Assembly (NCBI GenBank): GCA_036429605.1
Contig: JAVFKD010000004.1
Span: 2,232,001-2,296,000, forward strand
Direction of reading: 5' to 3'
Source: Cladobotryum mycophilum
Taxonomy: Eukaryota; Ascomycota; Sordariomycetes; Hypocreales; Hypocreaceae
Length of the DNA stretch: 64,000 nt
In this document: positions 44,652-56,617 of the stretch, piece by piece
Layout of the letters: the number at the start of each line of letters is the position of its first letter
Position numbering within the stretch: the stretch's first letter is position 1
Notes under the pieces: model-generated
Databases searched by the model: none
Seen by the model: only the letters and a program-made list of their open reading frames with translations
What the model was told of the DNA's origin: nothing
Translations under genes and position numbers: made by a program

Positions 44652-47398
44652 TCAGAATGCACGGCGACACAGAAGCTCGTACCCCTTTTGTATCGCCTCA
44701 CACCTGGTGCCCATTGGATCCTCACCTGGCCACAAGTCAAATGCGTGACCCGACCCCTCCGGAGCCGCAAACCCGGCTTGAACCCCGACTGCGCGCAGAG
44801 CCTCTATTGTGTTCCGACTCTGGCCACGGAATTAGGTCGCCTCGGTTGCCGTGTACGATAAACGTAGGTGTGCGGTAACGACCTGCAACAATCTGCGCGA
44901 AGGGGCTGATGGCCCGGATTGCCTCGTTCGTGGGCCTGGGGAGGGATTCCGAGTCACGACTGCTGCTGGAGGGGTTGGTTCTTTTCGGAAAGCCATTTAT
45001 GAGGACTGGGAGAAGCTGGGCTTTCCAGTTGCAATGGATTACAATCCGCCACCGCGGATCCGATATAGTCATTGGTGAGGTGGGAGGTGTAGACGGGATA
45101 TACCCTGCGATCTGACTCGCGATGTTAACGAAGTTGGGGGGTTAAAGAGGGGCAGGATGATTGGGTAGACGACGTACCGGTTTGTAATAGACACCCTCCA
45201 GAACATCGTACTTTGCGCCTGGGGATTTTACGACATGCTTCGGATAAATGGGACGTTCCCACCCTATGATTTTGTGAGTTCGATATTCCCTTTTGCTCCG
45301 CATTGCAAATTAAGGAGTCCATTGGGGTTGGGGGAGATTGCCTACATTCATCCACGAAATTTGATGGGCAGTAAAATGCCAACACAGCGTCAGGAGATTG
45401 TATGCCCCGCGATTTCGCTGTGTGAGCCAAAGTCATGGCGAGGTGACCACCAGAGGACCAGCCTACGGCTACCAGTTTCCCGGCTGAGATCTGTACGTCA
45501 GGTTGCGCAAGTTCTAGACATGACAGCGTTGACGTTGCCCACGCAAGTGCATCACATGCATCTGTTATAGGCCTGTCCTTTACATTCACTTCAGGGCATA
45601 ATCTGTAGTCCACGCTGATGGGGAGAAACCCCTGGTCAAGAAGTATTTTGATGTGTTTCATGTGGATGTCTTTACGGGTGAATTGAATGTGCCCACCACC
45701 GTGAAGAAGGAGAGCTAATTAGGGTATGTTAATGACATCGTAACCTGACAGTGTTGATCGGATAGTGGCTTACTAACTGGTCGCTTCATAGGCAGTCTTC
45801 TTTCTGCGTCTGGAGGATAGTATATATCTGCATACAGATCAAGACCTTCAATAGTTTTCCAAATGATCGTTTCTAGCGGTATCTCGAATCGATTCTCCAA
45901 TTGTCGTAACGGCCAATCTTATTATCTACTCTTGACAGAGTTGAGTCTATTGATGATTTGTTGTGTCTTCGCTTCAGGCGCATATCCATTCTTGTGTCTT
46001 GGCTCCTGGTTCAAGGTAAATGGACTGCTTTTATCTACCGTCGAGCTGATGTAGGTCCATGGCCACGAAAAATAATCTTTCAATGTCGCTCGCCAGTTCA
46101 ATGGCGAGCAACAAATCCAAGCCCAAGTCCACCAAATTGTCAGTGAGGTTCGGGGTACATTTTAATTCCAGATGTTCTTGCAAAAACTTGGTAATTTGCT
46201 CTGTTCGTGGGGATAAGCTACAGTTGGATGATAATGTGGCCACGCTACTTTGCAGAGATGATGCGGATTCAATGGATGTGCGGTCATAGTAAGTTGTTGA
46301 CGGCGCATCGGAGGATACATTCGATCTGATTCCCAGTCCGTGGTCATTCAGCAGATGGCTCGCCAGCGAGTCCACATCCGTCAAATTTTCCATGTCTTCC
46401 AAAAGCAATTCGGTGGCAAACTGGCTAGAAAGCTCACTGATGACCTCCAACATCATAAGGGAATCGATCCCGAGGTTATTGATCAACATACCACCCTTAA
46501 CCTTAACATGTGGAATATCAGCAACCTTCTCGAAGACCATAGAGACATGTTTCAGGATTGAATCACGGCTTGCTGGGACCGCAGATCCCGCCGTGACTGA
46601 AGCCCGTAATGATGGGAATGTTTCTACAAAGTCCTCATGCTCATGTATCAAGCCGTCGCGTTCGGCTTTGGTAATATGCGAAGCCATATTTTCTGCATTA
46701 CCATTCATCTTCGACAGTACCTTTGTTAACGAACTTAGACGCACGTTATTAAACCAGACACCAAATATGATTAATACTAATTGCTTTGAGATCGAATCGA
46801 ATACAAAGATATCATTCACAAGGTCTTTCTTGCCAATTGAGGTCATATTTGAGAAAATGTTCCACGACTGTGATCCCTTTCTAACTGTATCAGGTGGGAA
46901 CCCTGACCCAAGCTGCAGACGATCAAATTTGATTCGTTTTGGGGACACGGGCAGATAACGTTGACATGAGTACCGGCGACTTACATGAAGCCGCCAACCG
47001 TTGGGGGCTAGGTTATAGATGCATCCTCGACAGCTTTGGGCATAGAAACAACGGTCCCTGCGATCTTGCCGCTCTTGGTAGCCACGCTCTTGAGTCCGCG
47101 ATACTTTTTGCCATACTCGACAACCGGAATCCGACCCAGATTCAAGCCACGTACATGCACCGAACTTCCTGGCTAGGCGTTGAATGGCCTGCCCGAAAAA
47201 GACTGGTTCCCGTGTGTGTGCTGCGAGTAGCTCTGCCGTTGGCTCCGGCCAGGTTGAACTGTCTGTACAGGTCTCAATTGGTATTGTTGGCTTGCGGGAA
47301 AGGAAATCATTTAGTATACAGCCTGATATCGAGACATAGAATGAGACAGTTTCAGTCGTGTCACAAGGAGGCCACATATCAGGCCACACCATGGACAA
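44652..47398 (-). pseudogene. Decayed 3' end of a non-reducing polyketide synthase (AT tail, PT tail, two ACPs, C-terminal esterase)
   Basis: Read on the minus strand, the segment carries pieces of an NR-PKS in the right order. First is an acyltransferase tail (TIPIETCTD, HTREPVFFGQAIQRLA, CTWLESGSDSG, then CQRYLPVS). Next is the end of a product-template domain (DIFVFDSISKQLVLIIFGVWF). ACP1 has an intact LGIDSLM arm-attachment motif. ACP2 has its Ser changed to Leu (LGLDLLLAIEL). Last is a C-terminal alpha/beta-hydrolase release domain (LLLHGGGHIQF, DYRLCPEVN, VGWSSGGHLAMTLA, TPTFIVHG, GSGHAFDLW). 47398-46031 is one open frame of 455 codons, but the rest has stops after ACP2 (two TAA near 45926-45931), at least two frameshifts and one TAA within the esterase. 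SAT, KS, most of AT and most of PT are missing, and no C-methyltransferase lies between ACP2 and the esterase. Clearly a relic. Confidence 0.8.
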
Positions 47399-48557
47399 GG
47401 AGGCAACACCAGGCTACCAAGCACAATCAAGAAAAGAGAAGGAAGTCGCCTTGACCCCCCAAGGCGAACGTATAACTAGTTGGCTGTGCATGACAGGGGC
47501 AGCGACGGCCCGACCTCACATCACCCCGTAAAGGCGCAGGCATCCCAAGTGGGCTAGCCCGGGGGGCATATTAACCTCAAAGCATACCCAAGTCAGCCAA
47601 GGGAGCATTGCCCGCTCGCACCGCAACCCACGAAAACAACAACACCGACTAATGGGAGGCAAGACCCTGGCGAGGACACATGCGTGGTCGAAGCTAAGGA
47701 CGCAAATGGGTGTCAAGACCCCACATCAAGAAGCGAGGGGAAGATGCAGACCATCTCAACAAGCCGCTCGAGATACGGGTCGGGAACAGCAACTAAAATG
47801 GATGAGACAGTTCGAAGGATTGGCATCAATATTTTCTTACACCAAATACTTATATAGCTAACTACGATTGTTCCAGGGAGAAAACTAGGGGAAACTGATT
47901 GGGGATTCACATCAGTAAACGTTAGTAGCAGGTTGAAGTAAAACACCGCAGGTTCAAGCCCAATCATAGAATGCCGTAGATAAATGCTAGATACCAGTTG
48001 GGGTTTCACACGAGGAGCTCCAGACATTCCAATCCTCTTTGGGGAGATGCAGCAGAAAGGGACTATGTAATCTAGATATTCTATATTTCAAGGATATTTA
48101 AAGTATGGAATGCATTGTCGTACTCGTTGATTCCTCTATTTACACTCCTGTATACTCGTATTTGGACAAATTGTCTTTCATAGTGATGTTGTGAGTTAAT
48201 CAAGGAGTTGCCGATCAAGTTTGGTGGATATTCTTTAGTGCCAATAAATAATGCAAATCGGAAATTCAACTCCAAGCACCGAATCGAGAATACTGATTCC
48301 CACTCCTATAAGTGGCTTGATGTCGCAAATCATGCCCTAAATGATGTGGGCGGATGCCGTCCAGGGTAGCAGATATTATCCAACTTGGCCTCTTCCAGTA
48401 ATCCCCGATCATCGTCAGCTTTGCGGATGTTGCCTGAAAACATGCGACATGCAACAACACGTCGACCTCTTGTATCATTCGTCAATTGAGTTGTTCCCCC
48501 GTCGTTCGTTAGCAAGACGTCGCTAGCCGCTGAACTGGGGCGGCATCCATAAAGGTG
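47399..48557. other. Gap between PKS relic and ABC transporter
   Basis: This 1.16 kb is head-to-head with the relic and the ABC transporter. I found no ketosynthase or SAT remnants, nor other genes. It is probably the remains of the deleted PKS 5' part plus the transporter promoter. Confidence 0.45.
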
Positions 48558-51500
48558 ATGCATCCTCTACTGGCACAGGACGCGCCTGTGCAACATGCTT
48601 TCTCATTCATTATCTCTATGGGATTCATCATCCTTTCGGCTGCTCGAATATGGTCACTTCATCGTGAGCCCGTCAAAGTAAGGTCAAGCAAACTTGATCT
48701 TGCGAAGCTTGTCCGTACCCACCTGCTCTGATGGCTGGTTCCAGCGGTTTGACTTACCCTATGCACAGTGTATTGCCCCAAGTCTATGCATCACTCTACT
48801 GGTTCACCTCCTTGCTGTCTTGATAGAAGAGGATACTGGGCTATTCGAAATCGCTTCTTTATTTGTAGCTGTGGTAGCATCGGCTACCTTGGTATGGCTC
48901 TCGGCGGCCGATCACAGATTCTCCGTAAAACCCTCGGATCTTTCGGTGCTCTATCTTCTCGTAACGATTGGCGAGGACATCTTCAAATTGACATATCCGA
49001 CCGTGGCGGGGGATCGGATAAACAACTTCCAGTACACAAAGGTTACCTTGGCCGAACTCCTATCAAGATTGGTGATTTTATTCATCGAGTGCCAGAGCAA
49101 AGCTGAGATCTTGGTCGACAGATATCGTAACCTCTCGCCGGAAGAGACTGCCGGCGTGCTTAGTACCTCCTTATTCTGGTGGATGCATGGTCTCTTAGCT
49201 AAGGGATATAGGAGCATCCTTCGAGTAACCGATATCCCTCGCTTAGAGAGCCAGTTGGAGGGAGATGCATTGCGTAGAGCTGTTATTCTTTCATGGGAGC
49301 AAAGAGGTGAGGATTCATTAGTATCAACCACCTGGATTCGTACGTGATAACTAATTCTCACTCAACACAATAGCAGGAACTGAGAGCATCTTGACTTTAC
49401 CCAAGGTTTTGGCACAATGTCTTGCAGCACCACTCATTTCTGCCGTTGGACCTCGCTTGATGTTGATCATATTCCGTTACAGCCAACCAATCCTGATCAG
49501 TCAAGCTGTTCAATTTATTGAAGACGATACACAATCCGATGATGCCTCCCGTGGATACTGGCTGATACTGGCAGCAATTGTAATCTATACCGGTCAGGTG
49601 GTAGGTCGAACCCCACGAAATCTGATTCTCTGTGCCAGAGGGCCGTTATTGACTTGCATTCCCAGTTCTCAACCTCCCTTTACTACCGTCGCCTCAACAA
49701 GGTCGAAGTAATGATGCGTGGATCTCTCATCAGCTTGATTTATAACAAAGTACTAAATATTAGCTCCAATGTCTCTGATGCGGCAAGGGTCGTGACAATC
49801 ATGAGCACTGATGTAAACGAGACTGCTACTGCGGGTCAATTGCTGCATGAAACGTGGGCTAAGCTTTTCGAGCTCATCATCGGTGTGATCTTGCTAGCTA
49901 GGGAGGTGAATTGGCTCTGGCCGCTTCCATTCGTCATCATATTCTGTGAGTATCTTGAATGGCTGTCTATGTGAGGTTTGAGAGGATGCTAAGATATTGA
50001 AGTCTGCTCCCGAGTTAGTGCGTATGTTGCTCGAAATATCCGATCAAAGCAGAAAAATTGGAACCTGGCTACTCAACAGAGGATATCTGCCTTGTCTGCT
50101 ATTATTGGTTCTATGAAAAGCGTCAAAGCACTTGGCCTATCGGGTGCAATGACAGACTACGTCAACCGTCTTCGTCAGAATGAGATTGACAGATCAAAGG
50201 ATGTGAGGTGGATGAACGTTGCCTATAACGCAAGCGGTTCGTTGACATGTCCATCTTATATTTAATGTCACGCTGATAGCAGTTAGCAAATGCTCTTGGA
50301 ATATTCGCTCCGGCCATCACGATTGTGCTGTTTGCAGTTATTGCGCGTCTGCGTCACGCTCAGTTGGAAGTCAGCACAGCATTTACCACAGTTGCTATAC
50401 TGGTGTTGGTCACTGAACCGGCTAACATGATCATGACTCTCATCCCTAAAGCAGTAGCATCGTCAGCGAACTTTGAGAGAATCCAGGCGTACTTGCTCGA
50501 GCTGCCACGCTTGGACAAGCGGCAGGTGAAGCATTACGTTAATGGAGCGAGGATAGACGAGATATCCATTGCTATTCAGCTTGCTGACGTGACGGTAGAA
50601 TCTGCCACAAGAACAGAGCATACACTTCAGAATATTAGCTTGTCGATTCCTCAAGGCTCTATTGCCATTTGCTCTGGTGTCGTTGGAAGTGGGAAATCGG
50701 TTCTAGCCAAGGTGATATTGGGTGAGATTTCTCCGTCAAGTGGGCGTCTCGCTGTTGCTTCCTCATGTATTGGATTCTGCGACCAACAGGCCTGGATCCC
50801 GACGGGAAATGTCCAGCAGATAATATGTGGCCTTTCAATGGGCTTCGACAGGAAGAGATATGAAGATGCCATCGATGCTTGCTGCCTGCGCCATGACTTG
50901 AACGGCTTCCCTGATGGTGATCGCACAGTCATTGGAAGTCGTGGCATCAATCTCTCTGGTGGTCAAAGGCAACGACTGGTATTTTCGGCATCTTTGCCCT
51001 TTGTTCGAGTATTGCTGACAGCTATTAGGCATTGGCGCGTCTCGTGTACACGTTACAAGATATCGTCGTTCTGGATGATCCATTCAGCGCATTGGATGGC
51101 AATACTGAAAATGCGATTGTTGAGAATCTGCTTGGTCCCAATGGCTGGTTTAGAAGCAGAGGCACAACTGTTTTCCTGGTGACCAACTCTAGTGAGTGAA
51201 CGGATTTGTGTAGCAAGGGCTTCGTAAAACTCACCACATTTTCAGCCCAGCACTTTCACATCGCAGACCGAATTATACTCCTCGAACAGGGCCAAATATC
51301 GTCAAATAATGCTCCAGGCAAAATGAAGATGCTTACTACCGAAATGGGTAAATTCACCTTTCAACAAGAACCGTCAACCGAATCAACCCGAACTACCACA
51401 ATTGATCCCCAAAGGATTAAGGCACAGCTAAATAACGACGCGGAAGAAGATTTGTATCGAAAGACGGGAGAGTTTTCGCTTTATTGTATGCCACCCGTCA

Positions 51501-53618
51501 TCATTTAGCCTCTGTTTCGTAGCTAAAAAGCGATTGCAGCATACTACCTGAGGTCCGCAGGCGTGCTCAATGCCTTGTTGGTCCTGAGCTCTGCGGCATC
51601 ATACTCATTCTTCATCAGCTTCCCCCAATATTGGTTGAAATGGTGGACAGAAAGTGATGATAAGAATTCAAACTATTATATATGTGGTTACATCTTGCTG
51701 GCATTGGCCGCCTGGGTTACAACGAACGGCATCATGTGGTAAGTAAACAACGGCGTCTTATACATGGAGGGATTTCGTCTTCTAATCTCAAATTCTCCAT
51801 CAGGAGCACACTTCTTCTTTTGGCACCAAGATCCGGAACCAATTTGCATCGCTCTCTGCTTGGAACAATATTTGGGTAGGACTCGTTCGCATTTGTACGG
51901 TTCTCGACAGTTAATTATTTCCAGGGCACCGCTTTTGTTCTTCTCGACAACTGATACTGGAATCATTCTGAACAGGTAAGCTTAAACGTTCGACGTATTT
52001 GATATATATATCGCATCTAACAAAGGACAGATTCAGTCAGGATATCTCGCTTGTGGATAGGCAATTGCCAAACGCATTCTCCACACTCGGCGTCCGTAGG
52101 TTGACTCCAGGTAGCATGAAGATAATGCTCATTACTAACCTTTGAAGAAATATTCAAAATGCTGGTGCAACTTGTCCTCATAATAAGAATACAAAAATGG
52201 CTGGCCATCTCACTACCGCTGTGTTTGGTCGTTGTCTACTTCGTACAGCGAATTTATCTTAGGACTTCCCGCCAGCTGCGGGTGCTAGAGCTTGAGTCAC
52301 AGTCGTCGCTTTATGGTTGGTTCCTCGAAACAGCCGAGGGGCTTGTTACCATTCGCTCTTTTAGCTGGTCGTCTGCAGCCGAAGAAAGGAACTTGAGAAA
52401 CATTGACGCATCAATGAGGCCGTATTATGCCCTCAAGTGTCTTCAGCGATGGCTCAACCTCATTCTGAACCTCATTGTGAGTGGAATAGCGATCGGCCTT
52501 ATTGCCATTGCGGTGAACTGGAAAGGCACGACGACGAGCGGAGGCATGGGAGCCGCCCTCAACCTGATGTTAGTCGCCAATACCACCCTTGTTCGGCTGG
52601 TCGAGTCCTGGGCGTCCCTCGAAGTGTCTCTGGGAGCCATTGCTCGGCTCAGAAATGTGGAGCGGTATACACCTCGAGAAGACCAGAACGAGGAGAACAT
52701 GGTGACAGAGAGTCCATGGCCTGCCCAAGGCAACACTCAGATTACGAATCTTGACGCAGGTTACAAGTAGGTAGCATGCCTAATCGCCATGGGTTACGGT
52801 GCTAACAGACAAAAGTACGGGTCACAACATCCTCCACGGGATCAATCTCGACATCCAAGCCGGTCAAAAGGTAGTCATCTGCGGCAGAACTGGAAGGTTT
52901 GTCTCTTCCCTATTCTATTCTAGTCCACGAAAAATAATAACGACGTGTTCTTTTCAGTGGCAAGAGCACCGTTCTCTTGGCCTTGCTACGCTTGATTGAA
53001 AGCACAGGAGGTATCATTGTGGATGGACAAGGCCTTCACCGCATACCCCGGCACATCATTCGCGAGCGGTGTTTTATCACAATCCCGCAAGATCCGTTCT
53101 TTATACCTCAGGCCACTTTACGTTTCAATCTAGACCCTTCATCTATGGCTACGGATGGCGTACTGAAGAGTGCATTAGACAAGGTTGGTATTTGGACGTT
53201 ACTTTCTCATACGGCCAACAATGGTGTAATGCCGAGTCCCCTTGATGAGGCGTTCTCCTCGTTGCCTACCCTTTCTGCAGGCCAGTTGCAGCTTCTCGCC
53301 ATGGCCCGTGCCATTGTCAGGAAGAATGTCTTATCGGCATCCCGGGATGGCGCAAGCAACTCCCCCAAGCCAATTCTGCTTCTAGACGAAGCAACCTCGT
53401 CGCTAGATGCAGCCACCGAAGCAGCCATCTACGATATAGTGGAAGGGGAGTTTGTGGAAGCGGGGCATACGGTGCTTATAGTGGCGCATCGGCTGGGTGC
53501 CATTGCCGGCCGAATGAGACCAGGGAGGGACGTCATTGCCTGGCTCAAGGAGGGAAAGATAATGAAGATTGGCGACTATGAGGAAATTACGCAATTCGCA
53601 ACAACTAATGATGCCTAA
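48558..53618 (+). CDS. ABCC-family (MRP-like) ABC transporter
   Basis: This is a full-length multidrug-resistance-associated type exporter in plasma or vacuolar membrane. Fifteen exons were joined by eye: 48558-48677, 48745-49306, 49374-49600, 49639-49945, 50015-50236, 50287-50978, 51029-51191, 51246-51485, 51540-51738, 51804-51875, 51925-51975, 52031-52095, 52148-52766, 52816-52896 and 52958-53618. They give 1426 residues with no stop. Order: N-terminal TMD0 helices, TMD1, NBD1 (Walker A GVVGSGKS, signature LSGGQRQR, Walker B IVVLDDPFSALD), linker, TMD2 (APLLFFSTTDTG, RFSQDISLVDRQLPNAF), NBD2 (Walker A GRTGSGKST, Q-loop IPQDPFF, signature LSAGQ, Walker B ILLLDEATSSLD, H-loop VAHRLG). NBD1 has Asp where the catalytic Glu should be, as usual in ABCC proteins. 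One intron is only 38-41 nt. The exact 5' start is the weakest point. It is head-to-head with the PKS relic and may once have exported its product. Confidence 0.9.
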
Positions 53619-54531
53619 ATGGCAGTGTAAGTTGTATCATGTCTTGGAGCTTCAGCCCGGTTATGCTGGGAGGTGGCTCATGCTTGAGAGTCCGCAAAGC
53701 AACACAAAGTTATTGACTTAATATTCAGCCACTATATGCCTGGAGAATTTCTCAATTGGTGTACATACTACACAATTATTACAATAAATGTGAACCCATT
53801 TTGATGCTGGTGAATATGTAGATGGTGATATTATTATGATGCGTTCCTCGGCTTTCACATCAAAATGTCGATACTAGCCTGGCATCACTTCTTCAAGCTT
53901 TATTCAGCAGTCAAACACAAAGTAGCATCTAGAAACAGAGAGTTTTTAATCGAACATTACTTTTCTCATCTACGTTCATTTAATTGAGCGTTCAACAGGC
54001 CTCAAAATTGACTACCTAGACCGGGGACTCCGAGGGCTTACAAACATTGCACATTTTAGCTATCTAGCAGGATTAATAATCGAACCAGACCACTCGGCGA
54101 CATGAAGAATAATCAGAAATTCGGGCATTGACCCCAGAAACAACACGATTCCAAATTCTGCCTCTGAACTTCCTTCTCTACGAGTTAGCCAGTGTAGCCA
54201 TGTGTCTGTTAGATAACAGCATGGATGTTTGTATTTACAAATCTCATCACGATCGGATACACCAAAAGAAACACCATGATGTTCTTACAAATCGGGAGTT
54301 TACGGTAAATCCGCTGAGCCAAGCGTCCATGATTGAGATGAATCGAATGGAGTATTCGCCGTGATGTCTATATAAAGTTCAATAGTTTCCACCTGGCTTT
54401 CAGATAACTATCAATCTCAACTGTAACAACTCGGCACAGATTCACAGCAATTATCAAGCACTCAACCAATTCTTATTACTCAAATTCGCATTCAAGCTCA
54501 CTTCCCCTTGAACATCACAGAAACACCAAAA
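53619..54531. other. Intergenic region with promoter of the SDR reductase
   Basis: This 913 bp is AT-rich. A TATA-like TATATAAA at 54369-54376 lies about 156 bp upstream of the reductase ATG, and a CAA/CT-rich leader follows. The short frame 54128-54364 has no recognisable domain. Confidence 0.5.
54369..54376 (+). promoter_or_regulatory. TATA-like element of the SDR reductase gene
   Basis: TATATAAA about 156 bp upstream of the ATG at 54532, with a long pyrimidine/CAA leader typical of well-expressed fungal genes in between. Confidence 0.45.
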
Positions 54532-55684
54532 ATGGCTGGCGAACTCGTTCTTGTGAGTCTCCTCCCTGACTTTGCATTGAGAATACCATCTCTAACCATG
54601 CTTCTTAATAGCTCACTGGTGGAACCGGCATGGTTGGCTTCAGGACCTTGGTCCTCCTGGTCGAAGCAGGCTACAAGGTCCGCGCAGCCGTGCGAAACCA
54701 GGAAGGCTTCGAGAGAATCTTGTCCTTGAAGCCCCTTGCGCCCTACGCCTCGCAGGTGGAGAGCATCATTGTCCCAGACATCACCGCCACCGGAGCGTAC
54801 GATGAGGCCGTCAAGGGAGTCAAGTACATTCTCCATATCGCCTCTCCTCTGGCTTCTGCTTCTCCCGATAATAATTGGGAGAAGCATGTGATTCAGCCAG
54901 CCATCAAAGGCACCGTCGGCATGCTCGAGTCTGCCCATAAAACCTCTGGCATCGAGAAGATTGTCATCACCGCATCCGTCTTATCGATCACGACCAATAA
55001 GGCAATGGCCGACGGTGCTGTCGTAAATGGTAATTGCCGTCTTGAATCTGTTTCCTTAAAAGGCAACTCAATGCAATAGGTGCTAACATTCTGATTGTAG
55101 AACAAGTACGCTTCACTGCCACAGAGGGCCCATTCACCAATGGCTTCGAGGCGTATAATGCGTCCAAGGCTCTCGCACTCCAGGCCACCGAGAAGTTTAT
55201 TGCCGAGAAGAAGCCGTCTTTCACCGTCGTCAATATTGAGCCGACCTTTATCTTTGGAAGAGACGACACAGTCACAGAAGCAAAGAACATTGCCAAGGGT
55301 ACCAATGGTTTGATCATTGGCCCGTTGTTGGGCCGCCCACACCCAGGACCTATGCCCGGCTCATCCGTACATGTCGACGATGTTGCCAGCTTGCACGTCT
55401 GGGCTCTTGACCCCGCTGTCAAGGGCAACCAGGACTTCCTCGCGGCAGCACGACCTGCCAAGTTCGTCTGGGAGGAGTCCTTTGAGGTTGTCAAGAAGCA
55501 CTACGCCAAGGAGTATGCCGAGGGACTGTTCAAATTTGATTCTGTCCCGCCACTGGTGACACTTGCTTCCAATATCGACAGCTCAAAGGCCGAGAATACC
55601 TTCAAGTTCAAATTCAGGTCGTATGAGGACCAGGTCGTTTCTGTTGTGGACCACTACCTGGAACTGTTAGGCAAGGAGCAGTAG
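54532..55684 (+). CDS. Extended SDR, dihydroflavonol-reductase-like ketone/aldehyde reductase
   Basis: This is an NAD(P)H-dependent reductase of the extended short-chain dehydrogenase family (PF01370/3-beta-HSD type), akin to fungal aldehyde reductase II and methylglyoxal reductases such as yeast Gre2. Exons 54532-54552 (21 nt), 54612-55029 and 55101-55684 give 340 residues. The first intron falls right before the nucleotide loop. Seen are LTGGTGMVG (TGxxGxxG) at the N-terminus, RAAVRNQEG with basic residues favouring NADPH, HIASPL, the active-site Ser in ITASVLS, and Y-x3-K in YNASKAL. SVHVDDVASLHVWAL near the C-terminus is typical of this subfamily. It lies on the same strand 0.9 kb after the ABC transporter and may be a leftover tailoring enzyme of the decayed PKS locus, or simply a detoxifying reductase. 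Cytosolic. Confidence 0.93.
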
Positions 55685-56002
55685 TCAGGGAATCGGCCAG
55701 AGGGATCGATCGCCGAGGTGGCTTCGTTTACAGATTAGTTAGTATACAAATGTTCCTCTGAGGCATTCGTCTATAGCAGCGTTGCCTAATAATCATTCTA
55801 TTTGCATTAATCTCATCGCCCTATTCACTGTGATGTATGCACCTCCGCATTTCCAGCATAGTCACTCCGTTTACACGGATGCTCTACAGTTCACTGAAAT
55901 CGGGACTTTTAAACGTGAAATGAAGCTGCAAACAGTATTTATTGGCGCACTATAACTTCATGAAAAAAAGCTCATATCTCATTCATCGTAAACCATCCCT
56001 CT
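55685..56002. other. Short convergent intergenic gap
   Basis: About 320 bp between the converging 3' ends of the reductase and the secreted-protein gene. Only 3' UTR sequence is expected; nothing else is seen. Confidence 0.4.
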
Positions 56003-56617
56003 CTAGTTAATTCCAAATGCCTTTTTGGCACGGCTAAAGTACTCCAGACGGTCAGGCGTGACAGAAGCACCGACACACTGCATGTACGCCTGGAATCCAG
56101 AGTCGGCATTCGACTGGAGCGACGTACGAACAGACATGGGGCACTGGGTGGTCAGGAACCAGGCTCCGCTGCCAAAGTTGTACTTGTCATCCGTCACGAG
56201 AGCCAAGATGCTATTGAGGTCGGCGTCGCTGAGGCCGCTGGTGGTCGAGTACTTTGCGACCTTGCCGCTGATCGCAGGGATGCTCTTGGCATAGAGAAGG
56301 TTGTAGTTTGACATTTGCATGTTGGCTGTTCCCTGTCCCGGACGGCCAGGATAGACGTTGTGCTTGTACTTGAAGTCGCCGGACTCGAAGGCCATGAGGG
56401 AAATGACAGCGGCCATTTCATTGACACTGAAGATGCCGTACTCGAACATGCTTCCGGCGATGTAGGGAGCGGCCTGTTGAGAGGTGCGGCAATCAGTGGA
56501 GTCGGCGCAGCTAGCAGAGCCGGGGGCAATCTGCTTGATGATATCAATGGCGGGCAGTTGCGCCATGGCGAGGCCAGAAAGGCTCAAGATGACTGAGGTG
56601 GCAGTTGAGAAACGCAT
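56003..56617 (-). CDS. Secreted conserved protein, lysozyme-like in pattern
   Basis: This is a single-exon protein of 204 residues with a clear signal peptide (cleavage near LAMAQ). The mature part begins with a Cys-containing segment (SCADSTDCRTSQQAAPYI). A helix with E78 follows (MAAVISLMAFESGDFKY), then PGRPGQGTANMQMSNYN. Glu at the end of a helix followed by a G-x-G-T-x-NMQ strand resembles the active site of lysozyme-like muramidases, but I cannot name a defined family. Four Cys are spaced as two likely disulphides. A role outside the cell, perhaps on bacterial or fungal walls, is inferred. It shares strand and secretion with the GH24 lysozyme 2 kb away. Alternative: a wall-binding protein without catalysis. 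Confidence 0.75.
   Translation of the reverse strand: MRFSTATSVILSLSGLAMAQLPAIDIIKQIAPGSASCADSTDCRTSQQAAPYIAGSMFEYGIFSVNEMAAVISLMAFESGDFKYKHNVYPGRPGQGTANMQMSNYNLLYAKSIPAISGKVAKYSTTSGLSDADLNSILALVTDDKYNFGSGAWFLTTQCPMSVRTSLQSNADSGFQAYMQCVGASVTPDRLEYFSRAKKAFGIN

Noticed and set aside
44737..45900. Independent intact esterase gene
   Set aside because: The pieces are the C-terminal domain of the PKS relic, with frameshifts and a stop, not a separate working gene.
47930..47990. tRNA-like B-box (GGTTCAAGCCC near 47951)
   Set aside because: No A-box or cloverleaf could be built around it.
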